This document shows, one piece after another, positions 43,376 through 52,291 of a stretch of DNA of 64,000 nucleotides. The position numbers were made by a program, and so were the translations under genes. The stretch is from NCBI GenBank assembly GCA_019307815.1, contig JAFDIV010000001.1, positions 186,001-250,000 of the forward strand. Direction: 5' to 3'. The DNA comes from Deltaproteobacteria bacterium. Lineage in GTDB: Bacteria; Desulfobacterota; DSM-4660; Desulfatiglandales; Desulfatiglandaceae. The notes below the pieces were generated by a model that saw only the letters and a program-made list of their open reading frames with translations, was not told the DNA's origin and did no database searches. How positions within the stretch are numbered: position 1 is the stretch's first letter; each line of letters opens with the position of its first letter.

Positions 43376-44305
43376 ATGCCATTGAACAAGCCACTGACAA
43401 TTTTATTTCTTGTTTTTGTCTTGTTTTATTGTCTTTGCATCCCACCCGAAGTTCAAGCGGCAGACCTCATGGCCATGGAGACCACAGAGGTGAAGGTGAT
43501 TTATCCGTCTTCCTTAAGAGGGGCAGCCAGAGAGGTTTTGTCCATGTATCCACAGGTGAAAAGAGAGGTGGAGGCCTTTTTCCAGTGGCAACTAATGCAA
43601 AGTCCGACCATTGTTCTTGCTATCCCAGGCAATAAGGATGCAGTGAGGTCCAAGGGGGATTTTGTGGTGGGTTACGCCGTGCCACAGCGCCACCTCGTGG
43701 TCATTTTCTACGCCAAGACAAAGGCCAGCCCCCGAGATGTGGAAGTGGTTCTTAAACATGAACTCTGCCACCTCATAGTGCACGAACATATTGATCAAGA
43801 GTTATTGCCAAGGTGGTTGGACGAAGGGTTGTGCCAAGTGGTAAGTGGGGTGGCGGGTGAGATTGGTGTTCAGGAAGGGAAGTCTCTTCTTGAGCTTTCC
43901 CGACGCTCAGGAGGAGTTATTAGTCTCAATAGCCTGACTCATCGCTTTCCCACTAAGGCCAACAGGCTTCTGTTGGCCTATGCAGAGTCAAAGGCCTTTG
44001 TGACATACCTCATTGACCAGTTTGGGAAAGAAACGGTCTTGTCGGTTTTGAACGAGATGAAAAGGGGTTGTTCCATAGCGGCGGCGATGCACAACACAAC
44101 GGGTCATAGCCTTCGAGACCTGGAGAAAACATGGCATCGTTCAGTGAAGGCCAGAGACACATGGCTGGCTCGGTTGAGTTATTACTTGTATGAGATTCTC
44201 TTTGGCCTGGGAGCCCTCATTTGCGCTTATGCCTTTATTCGTCAAATGAGGGCAAGAAGGGCATACAAGGATGCAGCATCGCGTAACGATGAAGATACTT
44301 CATGA
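43376..44305 (+). CDS. Secreted, membrane-anchored gluzincin-type metalloprotease (peptidase MA-like)
   Basis: A 309-residue protein with an N-terminal signal segment (PLTILFLVFVLFYCLCIPP, cleaved near VQAA) and a second hydrophobic helix near the C-terminus (YEILFGLGALICAYAFI) followed by a basic tail. Between them is a zinc-protease core: KHELCHLIVHEHI supplies HExxH, and WLDEGLCQ supplies the third ligand Glu, the layout of peptidase MA / M61-like gluzincins. The catalytic domain should face the periplasm. The start (ATG 43376, with others upstream) is uncertain. Substrate unknown. Confidence 0.8.
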   Translation: MPLNKPLTILFLVFVLFYCLCIPPEVQAADLMAMETTEVKVIYPSSLRGAAREVLSMYPQVKREVEAFFQWQLMQSPTIVLAIPGNKDAVRSKGDFVVGYAVPQRHLVVIFYAKTKASPRDVEVVLKHELCHLIVHEHIDQELLPRWLDEGLCQVVSGVAGEIGVQEGKSLLELSRRSGGVISLNSLTHRFPTKANRLLLAYAESKAFVTYLIDQFGKETVLSVLNEMKRGCSIAAAMHNTTGHSLRDLEKTWHRSVKARDTWLARLSYYLYEILFGLGALICAYAFIRQMRARRAYKDAASRNDEDTS

Positions 44306-44475
44306 ATTGGCCTGAAATGTCTTTTGGGAAGCCTTCAGTTCTCAGCGAAGGGGCGGAGGGCCAATAGATCCCGCTAAGAAATGAGATTTGCGCCATAGTG
44401 CCAGGTTTGATATGTATGAAAACTGCCTGTATTATTCCGCCCATAACCACACCAAATAAGAAGGAGGCACAACAG

Positions 44476-46479
44476 ATGGATTTTCCTTATCTTTTTTCAT
44501 CCATATCAGTGCGCAATATGGAACTTCGCAATCGAATCGTCATGACCGCGATGCATCTGGGCTACACACCCGAGGGTGAGGTCACAGACCAACTGGTGGG
44601 TTTTTATGAAGCCAGGGCCAAAGGTGGCGTGGGCCTTATTATCGTAGGTGGCTGTCCTATTGATGAATATGGCGGAATGGCCGGAATGATAGGGCTCAAT
44701 CATGACAGGTTTATCCCGGGTCTAAAGCGCCTTACAAGTGCGGTGCAGGCCCATGGTGCAAAAATTGCTGCCCAGCTCTACCAGGCGGGGCGGTATACCC
44801 ATTCGGCAATGATAGGTGGGAGAAAGCCGTTTTCGGCCTCAGCGGTCCGCTCACGCCTCACTGGGGAGACGCCCAGGGCCTTGGAAATCCACGAGATTCC
44901 GGCTGTACAAGACAAGTTTGCTGAGGCGGCACTCAGGGCAAAGAAGGCTGGCTTTGATGCCGTGGAGATCTTGGGAAGTGCTGGATATCTGATTTGCCAA
45001 TTTCTCTCGCCCTTAACCAACAAGCGAGACGACGAGTACGGTGGTCCCTTGGAGAATCGGATGCGATTCGGCCTTGAGGTGGTGCAGAAGGTGAGAAGCG
45101 CGGTGGGTCCCGACTATCCTATTCTGATGCGAATAGCTGGCAATGATTTTATGGAAGGCAGTCACACCAATCGAGAAGCCAGGATCTTTGCCTCAGAATT
45201 GGAAAAGGTGGGGGTAGACCTTTTTAATGTAACGGGTGGGTGGCATGAGACCAGAGTGCCGCAATTGACTATGTTTGTTCCCCGACGAGCATACGTATAT
45301 CTGGCCCAGGGGATCAAATCCGCTGTTTCGGTTCCTGTATTGGCAAGCAATCGCATCAATGATCCAGCCATTGGTGAAGAGATTATCAGGAATGGAGAAG
45401 CAGACCTGGTAACCATGGCAAGGGCCTTGCTGGCGGATCCAGAGCTTCCCAACAAGGCAAAGGAAGGCAAAGCCCATTTGATATATCATTGTGTGGCCTG
45501 CAATCAAGGCTGCTTTGATAATATCTTTCAGTTAAGGCCTGCCTCCTGTCTCGTAAATCCAAGGGCTGGTAAGGAGGGGGAACTGGCCCTTGAACCTGCT
45601 CCCAAGGTCAAGAAGGTCTTGGTGATTGGTGGTGGGCCTGCGGGTATGAAGGCAGCCTGCATCGCAGCCGAACGAGGGCATAAGGTGATCTTGATGGAGC
45701 GGGGTGACCAGCTAGGGGGGCAGATACTCCTGAATCGCCAGATACCGGGAAGACAGGAGATGCTCATGGTTGCCAAGGATCTGGAGAGAAATCTGCCTGC
45801 GCTTGGGGTGGATATTCGCCTTCATCAAGAGGCAGAGCGCTCTATTGTTGAGGAGATACACCCGGACGTGGTGGTGGTTGCCACAGGGGCCCAGCCTATT
45901 AGGCCAGACATCCCTGGGGCAGAAGGTCCTAACGTGGTCCAGGCCTGGGAGGTGCTCGCTGGCCGTAGGGGCGTAGGAGGACGGATAGTCATCGTAGGAG
46001 GAAATGCGGTAGGCCTTGAGACTGCACTGTATCTAGCCAATGTGGGCACCCTTTCACCTGATGTACTCCATTTTTTGGTAACCAATCGGGCCGAGACCTG
46101 GGATTTCATTGAGGAGCGCCTTAACAAAGGAAATAAAGAGGTGATCGTAGTAGAGATGGCAGGTCGGATGGGCCAGGATATTGGTCTTTCCTCCCGGTGG
46201 ACGGTCATGGCAGAGCTACGGAGGCTGGGGGTGGCCCTTATGACCGCTACGAAGGCTGTTTCCATTTCAGAGGGTGGTGTAGAAGTAGAAAAGGCAGATG
46301 GAAAAGGCTTTATAAAGGCAGATTCCGTTGTCTTAGCAATGGGTTCCAGAGCAGAAGCCAAAATTGCCGATGACATCAGAGACCTAGTGCAGGAAGTATA
46401 TGTGATAGGTGATGCCAAGGAGCCTAGAAATGCCCTTGAGGCAATACGGGAAGGGTTTATCGTCGGTCTAAATATTTAG
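44476..46479 (+). CDS. NADH:flavin oxidoreductase of the 2,4-dienoyl-CoA reductase (FadH) type
   Basis: A 667-residue flavoprotein built as in FadH and trimethylamine dehydrogenase: an N-terminal old-yellow-enzyme TIM barrel with FMN (ITAMHLGYTPEG region, DAVEILGSAGYLICQFLSP), a [4Fe-4S] motif (Cys339, Cys342, Cys346, Cys358) and a C-terminal FAD/NAD(P) part with VLVIGGGPAGMKAACIAAERG and a second glycine loop in IVIVGGNAVGLET. The substrate could be a 2,4-dienoyl-CoA or another enone. AAGGAGG before the ATG at 44476 excludes the longer in-frame start. No close operon partner is present. Confidence 0.9.
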   Translation: MDFPYLFSSISVRNMELRNRIVMTAMHLGYTPEGEVTDQLVGFYEARAKGGVGLIIVGGCPIDEYGGMAGMIGLNHDRFIPGLKRLTSAVQAHGAKIAAQLYQAGRYTHSAMIGGRKPFSASAVRSRLTGETPRALEIHEIPAVQDKFAEAALRAKKAGFDAVEILGSAGYLICQFLSPLTNKRDDEYGGPLENRMRFGLEVVQKVRSAVGPDYPILMRIAGNDFMEGSHTNREARIFASELEKVGVDLFNVTGGWHETRVPQLTMFVPRRAYVYLAQGIKSAVSVPVLASNRINDPAIGEEIIRNGEADLVTMARALLADPELPNKAKEGKAHLIYHCVACNQGCFDNIFQLRPASCLVNPRAGKEGELALEPAPKVKKVLVIGGGPAGMKAACIAAERGHKVILMERGDQLGGQILLNRQIPGRQEMLMVAKDLERNLPALGVDIRLHQEAERSIVEEIHPDVVVVATGAQPIRPDIPGAEGPNVVQAWEVLAGRRGVGGRIVIVGGNAVGLETALYLANVGTLSPDVLHFLVTNRAETWDFIEERLNKGNKEVIVVEMAGRMGQDIGLSSRWTVMAELRRLGVALMTATKAVSISEGGVEVEKADGKGFIKADSVVLAMGSRAEAKIADDIRDLVQEVYVIGDAKEPRNALEAIREGFIVGLNI

Positions 46480-46544
46480 CCTGATTTAGTGCCACCTAAA
46501 GCGAGCCAACTGCAAACTGCATCTGACCCCTTGCTGGTGAGGCA

Positions 46545-47039
46545 ATGAAGATCGGAGTAATTTCAGATACCCATTTAAATCAGCCAAGTTCACTACTGGA
46601 AAAGGTGTATCGGGAGTGTTTTCATGACGTGGACCTGATTCTTCACGCAGGGGATGTGTGCCGCTTAGAGGTTTTGGAAGTATTTAAGGACAAAAGGCTT
46701 TACGTGGTCTCAGGTAATTGTGATGATGATGAGGTGAAAAAAAGGTTTCCCGACAAACAGGTCATTGAGGCGGGGGGGTATAAGATAGGTCTTGTACATG
46801 GCTGGGGTCCGCCTTTTGGGCTCTGGAGAAGGGTGGCCTCAGTTTTCCGAGGTGTGAATTGCATTGTCTTTGGACACAGCCACCGGCCAATGACAAAAAG
46901 GGACAATGGTGTTCTTTTTTTCAATCCTGGTGCATTTTGTGGAGGGATATTTTCTTTATGGCAGAAAAGCGTGGGTATTCTATACCTTGAGAAGGATATA
47001 GAGCCAGAGTTGATACGGGTAAAGTCGATGAGCACATAA
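46545..47039 (+). CDS. YfcE/MJ0936-family metallophosphoesterase
   Basis: A 164-residue calcineurin-like phosphodiesterase. All metal-binding blocks are present: GVISDTHLNQ (Asp and His), LILHAGDVCRLEV (Asp), VVSGNCDDDEV (Asn), GLVHGWG (His) and VFGHSHRP (two His). Relatives hydrolyse phosphodiesters in vitro but their natural substrates are mostly unknown. It follows the flavoprotein gene by 65 nt on the same strand and may share its transcript. Confidence 0.9.
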   Translation: MKIGVISDTHLNQPSSLLEKVYRECFHDVDLILHAGDVCRLEVLEVFKDKRLYVVSGNCDDDEVKKRFPDKQVIEAGGYKIGLVHGWGPPFGLWRRVASVFRGVNCIVFGHSHRPMTKRDNGVLFFNPGAFCGGIFSLWQKSVGILYLEKDIEPELIRVKSMST

Positions 47040-47141
47040 TTGACACTTGGAGGTCAGCAAAGAGAGAAGCAAAGGAAATTTTTTGCGCCATTCAATGGGC
47101 AATCTGATTTTCAAGCCGATACCAGGACTTGGAAAAGGAAT

Positions 47142-49901
47142 TTAGGAATTAGGCTTGGGGTGTGATTTTTCCAAGGTTTCTCTTAAGGCAACACCTATGT
47201 TTTCTAGGGAATAGGGCTTTCTCACATAGGGACCTGCACCGAGGCGTTGAGCCTCTTTTACCCTGTCAGACTCGGAAAAGCCGCTTACGATGACAGCTCG
47301 TTGCTCCGGACGAAACTCCAAGATTTTCTTGTAGGTTTCAAGGCCATCCATTCCCGGCTCCATGATCATATCCAAAAGGACCACGTCCGAGGTATGGTTT
47401 TTCATGTAACTCACTGCCTCTTCGCCGCTTGAAACAGTTGTAACTCTGTAGTTAAGTCGTTTTAGGATTTCGGCGGCGATCTCTCTTTGTTCCTTAACAT
47501 CGTCTACTACCAGCACAGTTTCACCCTGTCCCATGTAGTCTTCAATGGGCAGGTGTTTTTCTTTTTCGGCAATTTCTTCTCTGGTTGCAGGGAAATAAAG
47601 GGTAAAGGTAGAGCCTTTGCCTTTGGTGCTTTCCACTTGAATATAACCATTGTGGTCCTGGATAGTCCCCCACACTACGGCCATCCCAAGGCCGGTTCCA
47701 CTCCTTCCCATGACCTTCTTCGTATAAAACGGTTCAAAGATACGTTCTTTTTCCTCCGGCGTCATACCCACGCCCGTATCCGATACGGTGAGAACCACGT
47801 ATTCCCCTTCTCTTACATCTGTGCCAGCAATTGGCTTTTCCAGATACCGGTTTTCTGTAGAGATGACAATGGTTCCTCCGTCGGGCATGGCCTCTGCTGC
47901 ATTAGAGATAAGGTTCATAACGGTTTTTGACAGGTGGACAGGGGATCCTTTTATGTTCAGGAGCCCTCTTTCCAGCCGAGTGATTACCTCCACTAGGGGA
48001 TGATAGACCTTGAGTTTTTCAAACTCAGGGCTTTCGAGATAGTTAGAGATGATTTTGTTCAAGTTCAGCACTTCATTGACAGCAACCCCACGCCTGGCAA
48101 GGGTGAGGAGGTCTTGAACAATGGTAGCCGCCTTTTCTCCTGTCTGTTGAATGGTGGTAAGAGGCTTTCTCATGGGGTGATCAGGAGGAAGCTGCATGAG
48201 CAATAGTTCAGGATAACTGACCACACCGGAAAGGATATTGTTAAGGTCATGGGCCACGCCACCAGCAAGGGTTCCAATGGCCTCCATTCGCTTTGCCTGC
48301 TCCAGACGAGCTTCCAATTTTCGTTTTTCTTCTTTGGCTTTTTCGCGTTCAGTGACATCGCGAAGCATTCCACGGAAACCAATGGGCTTTTCAGTCTGAT
48401 CTTTGATCAAGGATGCTGATAACCCTATGATAAGCTTGGTGCCGTCGTCTCTAAAGAACTCATATTCTGCTACCTTTACTGGTTTGTTGGTTTTGTATAC
48501 CTTGTTGAATGTGTTGTATATAGCCTTTGCAGTTTTAGGGGTTACAAAACGTTTATAGCTCATGCCAATGAGCTCGCTGCGTTTCTTTCCGAATATCCTA
48601 CACAAGGCGTCATTGGCAAAGGTGAAGCGACCGCTCAAATCAGTCTCGAAATATCCTTCTTCGATGCTTTTAATGATGGTGCGGTGTTTTTCTTCACTTT
48701 TGCGGAGGGCATTTTCCATCCGCTTTCGGGAAGTGATATCCACGAAAGAGCATACGTATTTTTTAGTCCCTGGAATCAGCCCTACCTTGATCAACACATC
48801 CCTATGGCTACCATGCTTATCTGTAAATTGAAATTCCCTTTTGGCCAAGTCATCATTAGCAGTGGTGCCGTCTGCATCTGGTTTTAGGACTATCTTTATG
48901 GCCTCCTTTGGTAAGAAAGTGCTCAGCGTTAGTGAACCTTCTATTTGATTTTTAGTATAACCACTGAGTTTTTCGAATTCGACATTTGCCATGGAGATGG
49001 TTAGATCTTCCTCCACAATAATTGTCGGGGTTGCCGTGTTTTCAAAAACACTTCGGTATCTCTCTTCCGACTCGGTGAGCTTTTCGATGAGTCGGTCTCT
49101 GTCTCTGACTGACTCTTCATATTCTGCTACCAGATTCCCCACCGCCCATTTGAGGGAGCGCTTTACTATACTTTTTAGTAATGCAGCGAATAAATTTTCT
49201 TTTTTCCAAGTTATCTTAAACACGCAATATTCGTCGCCTTCCGCGCGACAGTGCGTTTCCACTATTTTCACGTCTTTGAAACCGGCCTGTTTTGCTACTC
49301 CGGTATAGAGGCCTCTGTGCCAGTCACAGATGTCTTTTGATGCTTCAAATCCTGGCAAGTACCGCATTTGAAGCACCGCAAAATCATCACCTACCTCTGT
49401 GATAACAAGCTTTTTAGTACGATTAAAGCGAGCATTCAGTTTTTGTGCCTGAGCAAACATCTTCTTTAGACCAAGAATCCTACCAATAAAAAAGACGCTC
49501 TTGGATAAGCTTTCTTTAACCGCCCCTTGGGCGGCAACAAATATAGGGTCGGGGTCTTTTATTACCTTCCTTAAATTACCTATTAGACGCACAGAGAAGT
49601 CGGAAGAAACCCAATATGCTGAGTCCATAAGGTGTTCTTCCTTAATGGGGAGTGCTTTGGAAGGAGCATATTTATCAGCTATAAGGTATTCAGAGCTACC
49701 AATAAATTCGCCTATGATTTTCTGAACGCCCTCCTCACCGTAATTTTTACGGAGATAAGGGATGAGCCCACGGAAATTATTACAATTAACTTCTTTGGGC
49801 ATGGGCTGTTTTCTTTCGTGTTTGGGAGCGTTCAATGGCTTGGTGCTTCGGCGAGCATTACCTTGATAAGGCTCGTTATGGTATTTAGGGTCTACTAACA
49901 T
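47142..49901 (-). CDS. Hybrid sensor histidine kinase (V4R - PAS - PAS - kinase - receiver)
   Basis: A 919-residue cytoplasmic kinase without membrane helices. Residues about 35-235 form a sensory domain ending in a V4R-like pattern (ETHCRAEGDEYCVFKI). Two PAS domains follow (about 280-395 and 400-520), then the dimerisation helix with His551 in GGVAHDLNNIL, the ATPase domain with NLISNAAEAM and SDTGVGMTPEEKERIFEPF, and a C-terminal receiver with the phospho-acceptor Asp844 and Lys895. V4R domains bind small hydrophobic or porphyrin-like ligands in some proteins; the signal here is unknown. The start is uncertain (49901 or ATG 49802). No DNA-binding partner gene is next to it. Confidence 0.88.
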   Translation of the reverse strand: MLVDPKYHNEPYQGNARRSTKPLNAPKHERKQPMPKEVNCNNFRGLIPYLRKNYGEEGVQKIIGEFIGSSEYLIADKYAPSKALPIKEEHLMDSAYWVSSDFSVRLIGNLRKVIKDPDPIFVAAQGAVKESLSKSVFFIGRILGLKKMFAQAQKLNARFNRTKKLVITEVGDDFAVLQMRYLPGFEASKDICDWHRGLYTGVAKQAGFKDVKIVETHCRAEGDEYCVFKITWKKENLFAALLKSIVKRSLKWAVGNLVAEYEESVRDRDRLIEKLTESEERYRSVFENTATPTIIVEEDLTISMANVEFEKLSGYTKNQIEGSLTLSTFLPKEAIKIVLKPDADGTTANDDLAKREFQFTDKHGSHRDVLIKVGLIPGTKKYVCSFVDITSRKRMENALRKSEEKHRTIIKSIEEGYFETDLSGRFTFANDALCRIFGKKRSELIGMSYKRFVTPKTAKAIYNTFNKVYKTNKPVKVAEYEFFRDDGTKLIIGLSASLIKDQTEKPIGFRGMLRDVTEREKAKEEKRKLEARLEQAKRMEAIGTLAGGVAHDLNNILSGVVSYPELLLMQLPPDHPMRKPLTTIQQTGEKAATIVQDLLTLARRGVAVNEVLNLNKIISNYLESPEFEKLKVYHPLVEVITRLERGLLNIKGSPVHLSKTVMNLISNAAEAMPDGGTIVISTENRYLEKPIAGTDVREGEYVVLTVSDTGVGMTPEEKERIFEPFYTKKVMGRSGTGLGMAVVWGTIQDHNGYIQVESTKGKGSTFTLYFPATREEIAEKEKHLPIEDYMGQGETVLVVDDVKEQREIAAEILKRLNYRVTTVSSGEEAVSYMKNHTSDVVLLDMIMEPGMDGLETYKKILEFRPEQRAVIVSGFSESDRVKEAQRLGAGPYVRKPYSLENIGVALRETLEKSHPKPNS

Positions 49902-49967
49902 TAATTATTACTTTACTAGAGTTTGATATTGAACCTATATAATGCTCACATCTGGCCCATGTAGGTA

Positions 49968-50411
49968 TTAAACAAAAGAATCCAGATAACGAAGTCCTTC
50001 CTTCAAAAGTCGTATGTTATTGGGGTCCCTATCATACTGCAAAAGCAGTTCGATCGCTTCTCTAATGGTCTCTTTTGAATAGGGGAGCAGAGACTGATCC
50101 ACCTTCAACGTAAACAACTTATGGTACCTGCCCTGGCCTTGTTTAAGGCCTTTGGCCACCTCGTCCGGCGAGTCTTTGCCATTGTTAAGGTCTTTGAGAA
50201 GCCTCTCCATTTCTGATTTATTGATCTCGCTAGCCCTTTGTAGAGCTAACCCGTAATCATTAACTATCTTCTCAGCAACTCGCTTGTTTAATTGGTTGCC
50301 GTCTGGTGCAATTTCTAAAAGACTGTTAGAGGATTCATGATCGTGCTTGCTTTGCTTGGAACGAAATGCACCTAACATTGCCTTTTCAAAGACCTGTGCA
50401 ATGGATTTCAT
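49968..50411 (-). CDS. Small helical protein of unknown function
   Basis: A 147-residue soluble, charged, mostly alpha-helical protein. It has no recognised domain. Features: a short N-terminal helix (SIAQVFEKAMLGAFRSK), a His/Ser-rich linker, a middle segment LNKRVAEKIVNDYGLALQRASEINKSEMERLLKDL, and a C-terminal part with many Leu and Tyr (LFTLKVDQSLLPYSKETI). AGGAGG is upstream of the ATG. It stands between the sensor kinase, 66 nt away on the same strand, and a gap with stem-loops. A role with the kinase is possible but unsupported. Confidence 0.65.
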   Translation of the reverse strand: MKSIAQVFEKAMLGAFRSKQSKHDHESSNSLLEIAPDGNQLNKRVAEKIVNDYGLALQRASEINKSEMERLLKDLNNGKDSPDEVAKGLKQGQGRYHKLFTLKVDQSLLPYSKETIREAIELLLQYDRDPNNIRLLKEGLRYLDSFV

Positions 50412-51021
50412 TATCCTCTTGTCCCTCCTTATGAAAACTCGCTTTTTTTGGTGCGCATTTTATATATATGCAAGAAATACGCCGACGAGGAGGTAAGAGG
50501 CTAACCCCTTTGTATCTTTAATTAAATATATCGGCAAGTTGATTTTGTTTCTTGAAAAATAGAAGATGTGTCAAGTTATTTGCAACATGTATAGCGAGCA
50601 ATATCCTGATGGATTGGGGCAGGCAATCCAAAAACCTATGAAATGGGATTATGAGAACATCCTAATAGTGCCTTTTGGGTTTATGCTCGCCCTAAGTAAG
50701 GGCAGGGATTTTTCCTCTTTCTAACAGCTTCAAGGCAAAGTTTTTGGCAAACTTTCCGAGGGATGGAAGCATTGTTTAGCTCAAAGTCTCCCTTGTCAAT
50801 TTTATGCCATGGTAGGGGTTAGGTCTTTGGTACTGCGAATTTAACTGAAGCACCTCTAGTTCAGTACCCGTAGATTGGAGCACAGGAGACGACCAACCAT
50901 AATTTAATCTTCTTAGATGTCCCGAGAATTAGCCCCGTAGCCGCTTAGGAATCTCTGCCGCTTGAACATTTCTCTACCTGGAAGACGGCTCTAGGAAGTC
51001 CACAATCTGTGATTCCTGAAG
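50412..51021. other. A+T-rich gap of 610 bp with three stem-loops, possible structured RNA
   Basis: No reading frame above noise is seen. Three stem-loops lie within about 180 nt: GCCCT/AGGGC at 50689-50703; a nested one at 50723-50776 with outer arms AACA+GCTTC / GAAGC+TGTT and inner arms GG-AAAGTTT / AAACTTT-CC; and GGTACTG/CAGTACC at 50829-50868 with an inner AACT/AGTT. I could not match these to a known riboswitch or RNA class; the sequence does not fit the c-di-GMP or other motifs I checked. Confidence 0.4.
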
Positions 51022-52182
51022 CTAAGTAGCTCTCGATATGGAGATACTGTGAGATTTCACGCAGAGGCTACTTATTCTGTCGGGTTCCACTTCTACGCCC
51101 AGACCATTACCAAGCAAAGGACCCGCTTCGCCCCCCAAGCCGAAGGAAACATCCTCGGTAGTTATATTTTCTTTGAGGAGAAAGGCGTCGTATGAGCCGT
51201 CCACGTAAACGGCATCCTTACAAAGTAAGGCCAAGGCCCTCCCCGCAGCGGATAGGATTCCAGTCTCTCCTCTAGAGCAGCCAATTTGAAAGGATATTCC
51301 GTGGTTTCTCAGATAATGGATAATTCTGAGCGCCTTTCGGAGTCCACCACTTCGACTTACTCTAACATTTACCATTTCAAAATATCCTTCTTGGACAATT
51401 CGTTTAATGTCCTCAAAGGAGGGCGCGGATTCGCATGCCATTAGTGTAACTCCGATATCTTTCATGCTTGCTGCAAATTCTTGAAAGCCCTTCTCTCCTG
51501 GTGGCATCGGTTCTTCAATGACCCGAATCCCATAGTTCTTTATTAAGGATATGTGCTGGCGAGCGAGATGAAGGTCCCAAGCGCGGTTGACATCAGCACG
51601 AAGATTGCATCTTTCTGAAAGTATTTCGCGAACCAGCCGAACACACATCTCATTTTGATCGAGGCTATTGCCCATCTTTATTCTCAGGTCCGTTAGCTTC
51701 ATTTCTTTTATGGCAGAGCACATTCCGATCAGCTGTTTTTCTTTAAGAATGGGAATGATGACTCCATATCGTACCTTATTTGTCCAAAATTCATGGCTAA
51801 AATAGTCCGTAAGGCTTTTTCCTTCATATTTTCCTAAGGCATCAAGCAGCGCTAATTCCATCGCACAGATAGCAGCATGGAATTGTTTGCCCTTTGGCAG
51901 GGAGTCCAGGAAGGCAAAGATTTGGTCTACGTGGTATATTTCCCGAGGGAAATTGGGGTTTTTTACAAAACGGATTAAATTACGTATTACTATTTCTGGG
52001 GTTTCCCCTGTTACTTCTTGCACGGGAAGGCCCTCGCCGTATCCCCTAATATCTGCCCTGTTGGCAACGACTTCCACCACCACAGGTCTCGAGGCGTTTA
52101 TGGTTTCATAAGAAATGGACAAATCAATTTTAAGGGGAACAAGGAGGCTGTAAATATTAACTTGATCAATACACAAAGGCAT
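51022..52182 (-). CDS. Enolase-superfamily (MR/MLE) protein with altered catalytic positions
   Basis: A 386-residue protein with the muconate-lactonising / dipeptide-epimerase fold. The metal ligands appear in RADVNRAWD (Asp), VIEEPMPPGE (Glu) and LMACESAPSFED (Glu). The first catalytic pair reads LRIKMGNS, so KxK is RxK, keeping the second Lys. The usual Lys at the end of strand 6 (NIKLxKxGG) reads NVRVSRSGG, an Arg instead. Such changes usually mean altered chemistry. ATG 52182 is preferred over a TTG at 52254. The next gene upstream is an LpxL-like acyltransferase on the same strand. Confidence 0.8.
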   Translation of the reverse strand: MPLCIDQVNIYSLLVPLKIDLSISYETINASRPVVVEVVANRADIRGYGEGLPVQEVTGETPEIVIRNLIRFVKNPNFPREIYHVDQIFAFLDSLPKGKQFHAAICAMELALLDALGKYEGKSLTDYFSHEFWTNKVRYGVIIPILKEKQLIGMCSAIKEMKLTDLRIKMGNSLDQNEMCVRLVREILSERCNLRADVNRAWDLHLARQHISLIKNYGIRVIEEPMPPGEKGFQEFAASMKDIGVTLMACESAPSFEDIKRIVQEGYFEMVNVRVSRSGGLRKALRIIHYLRNHGISFQIGCSRGETGILSAAGRALALLCKDAVYVDGSYDAFLLKENITTEDVSFGLGGEAGPLLGNGLGVEVEPDRISSLCVKSHSISISRAT

Positions 52183-52291
52183 TTTCAGAGGACCACTGAA
52201 ATTTTTCCATTTCAACAGATAACATGATGAGCACTTATGTGACGATGTAGCCAACTGCCCGCAATGAACTGACTTCCTTTTTCTGGGAGGA

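Noticed and set aside
50412-51021. A c-di-GMP or other known riboswitch in the gap
   Set aside because: The conserved core sequences do not match; only general stem-loops are present.
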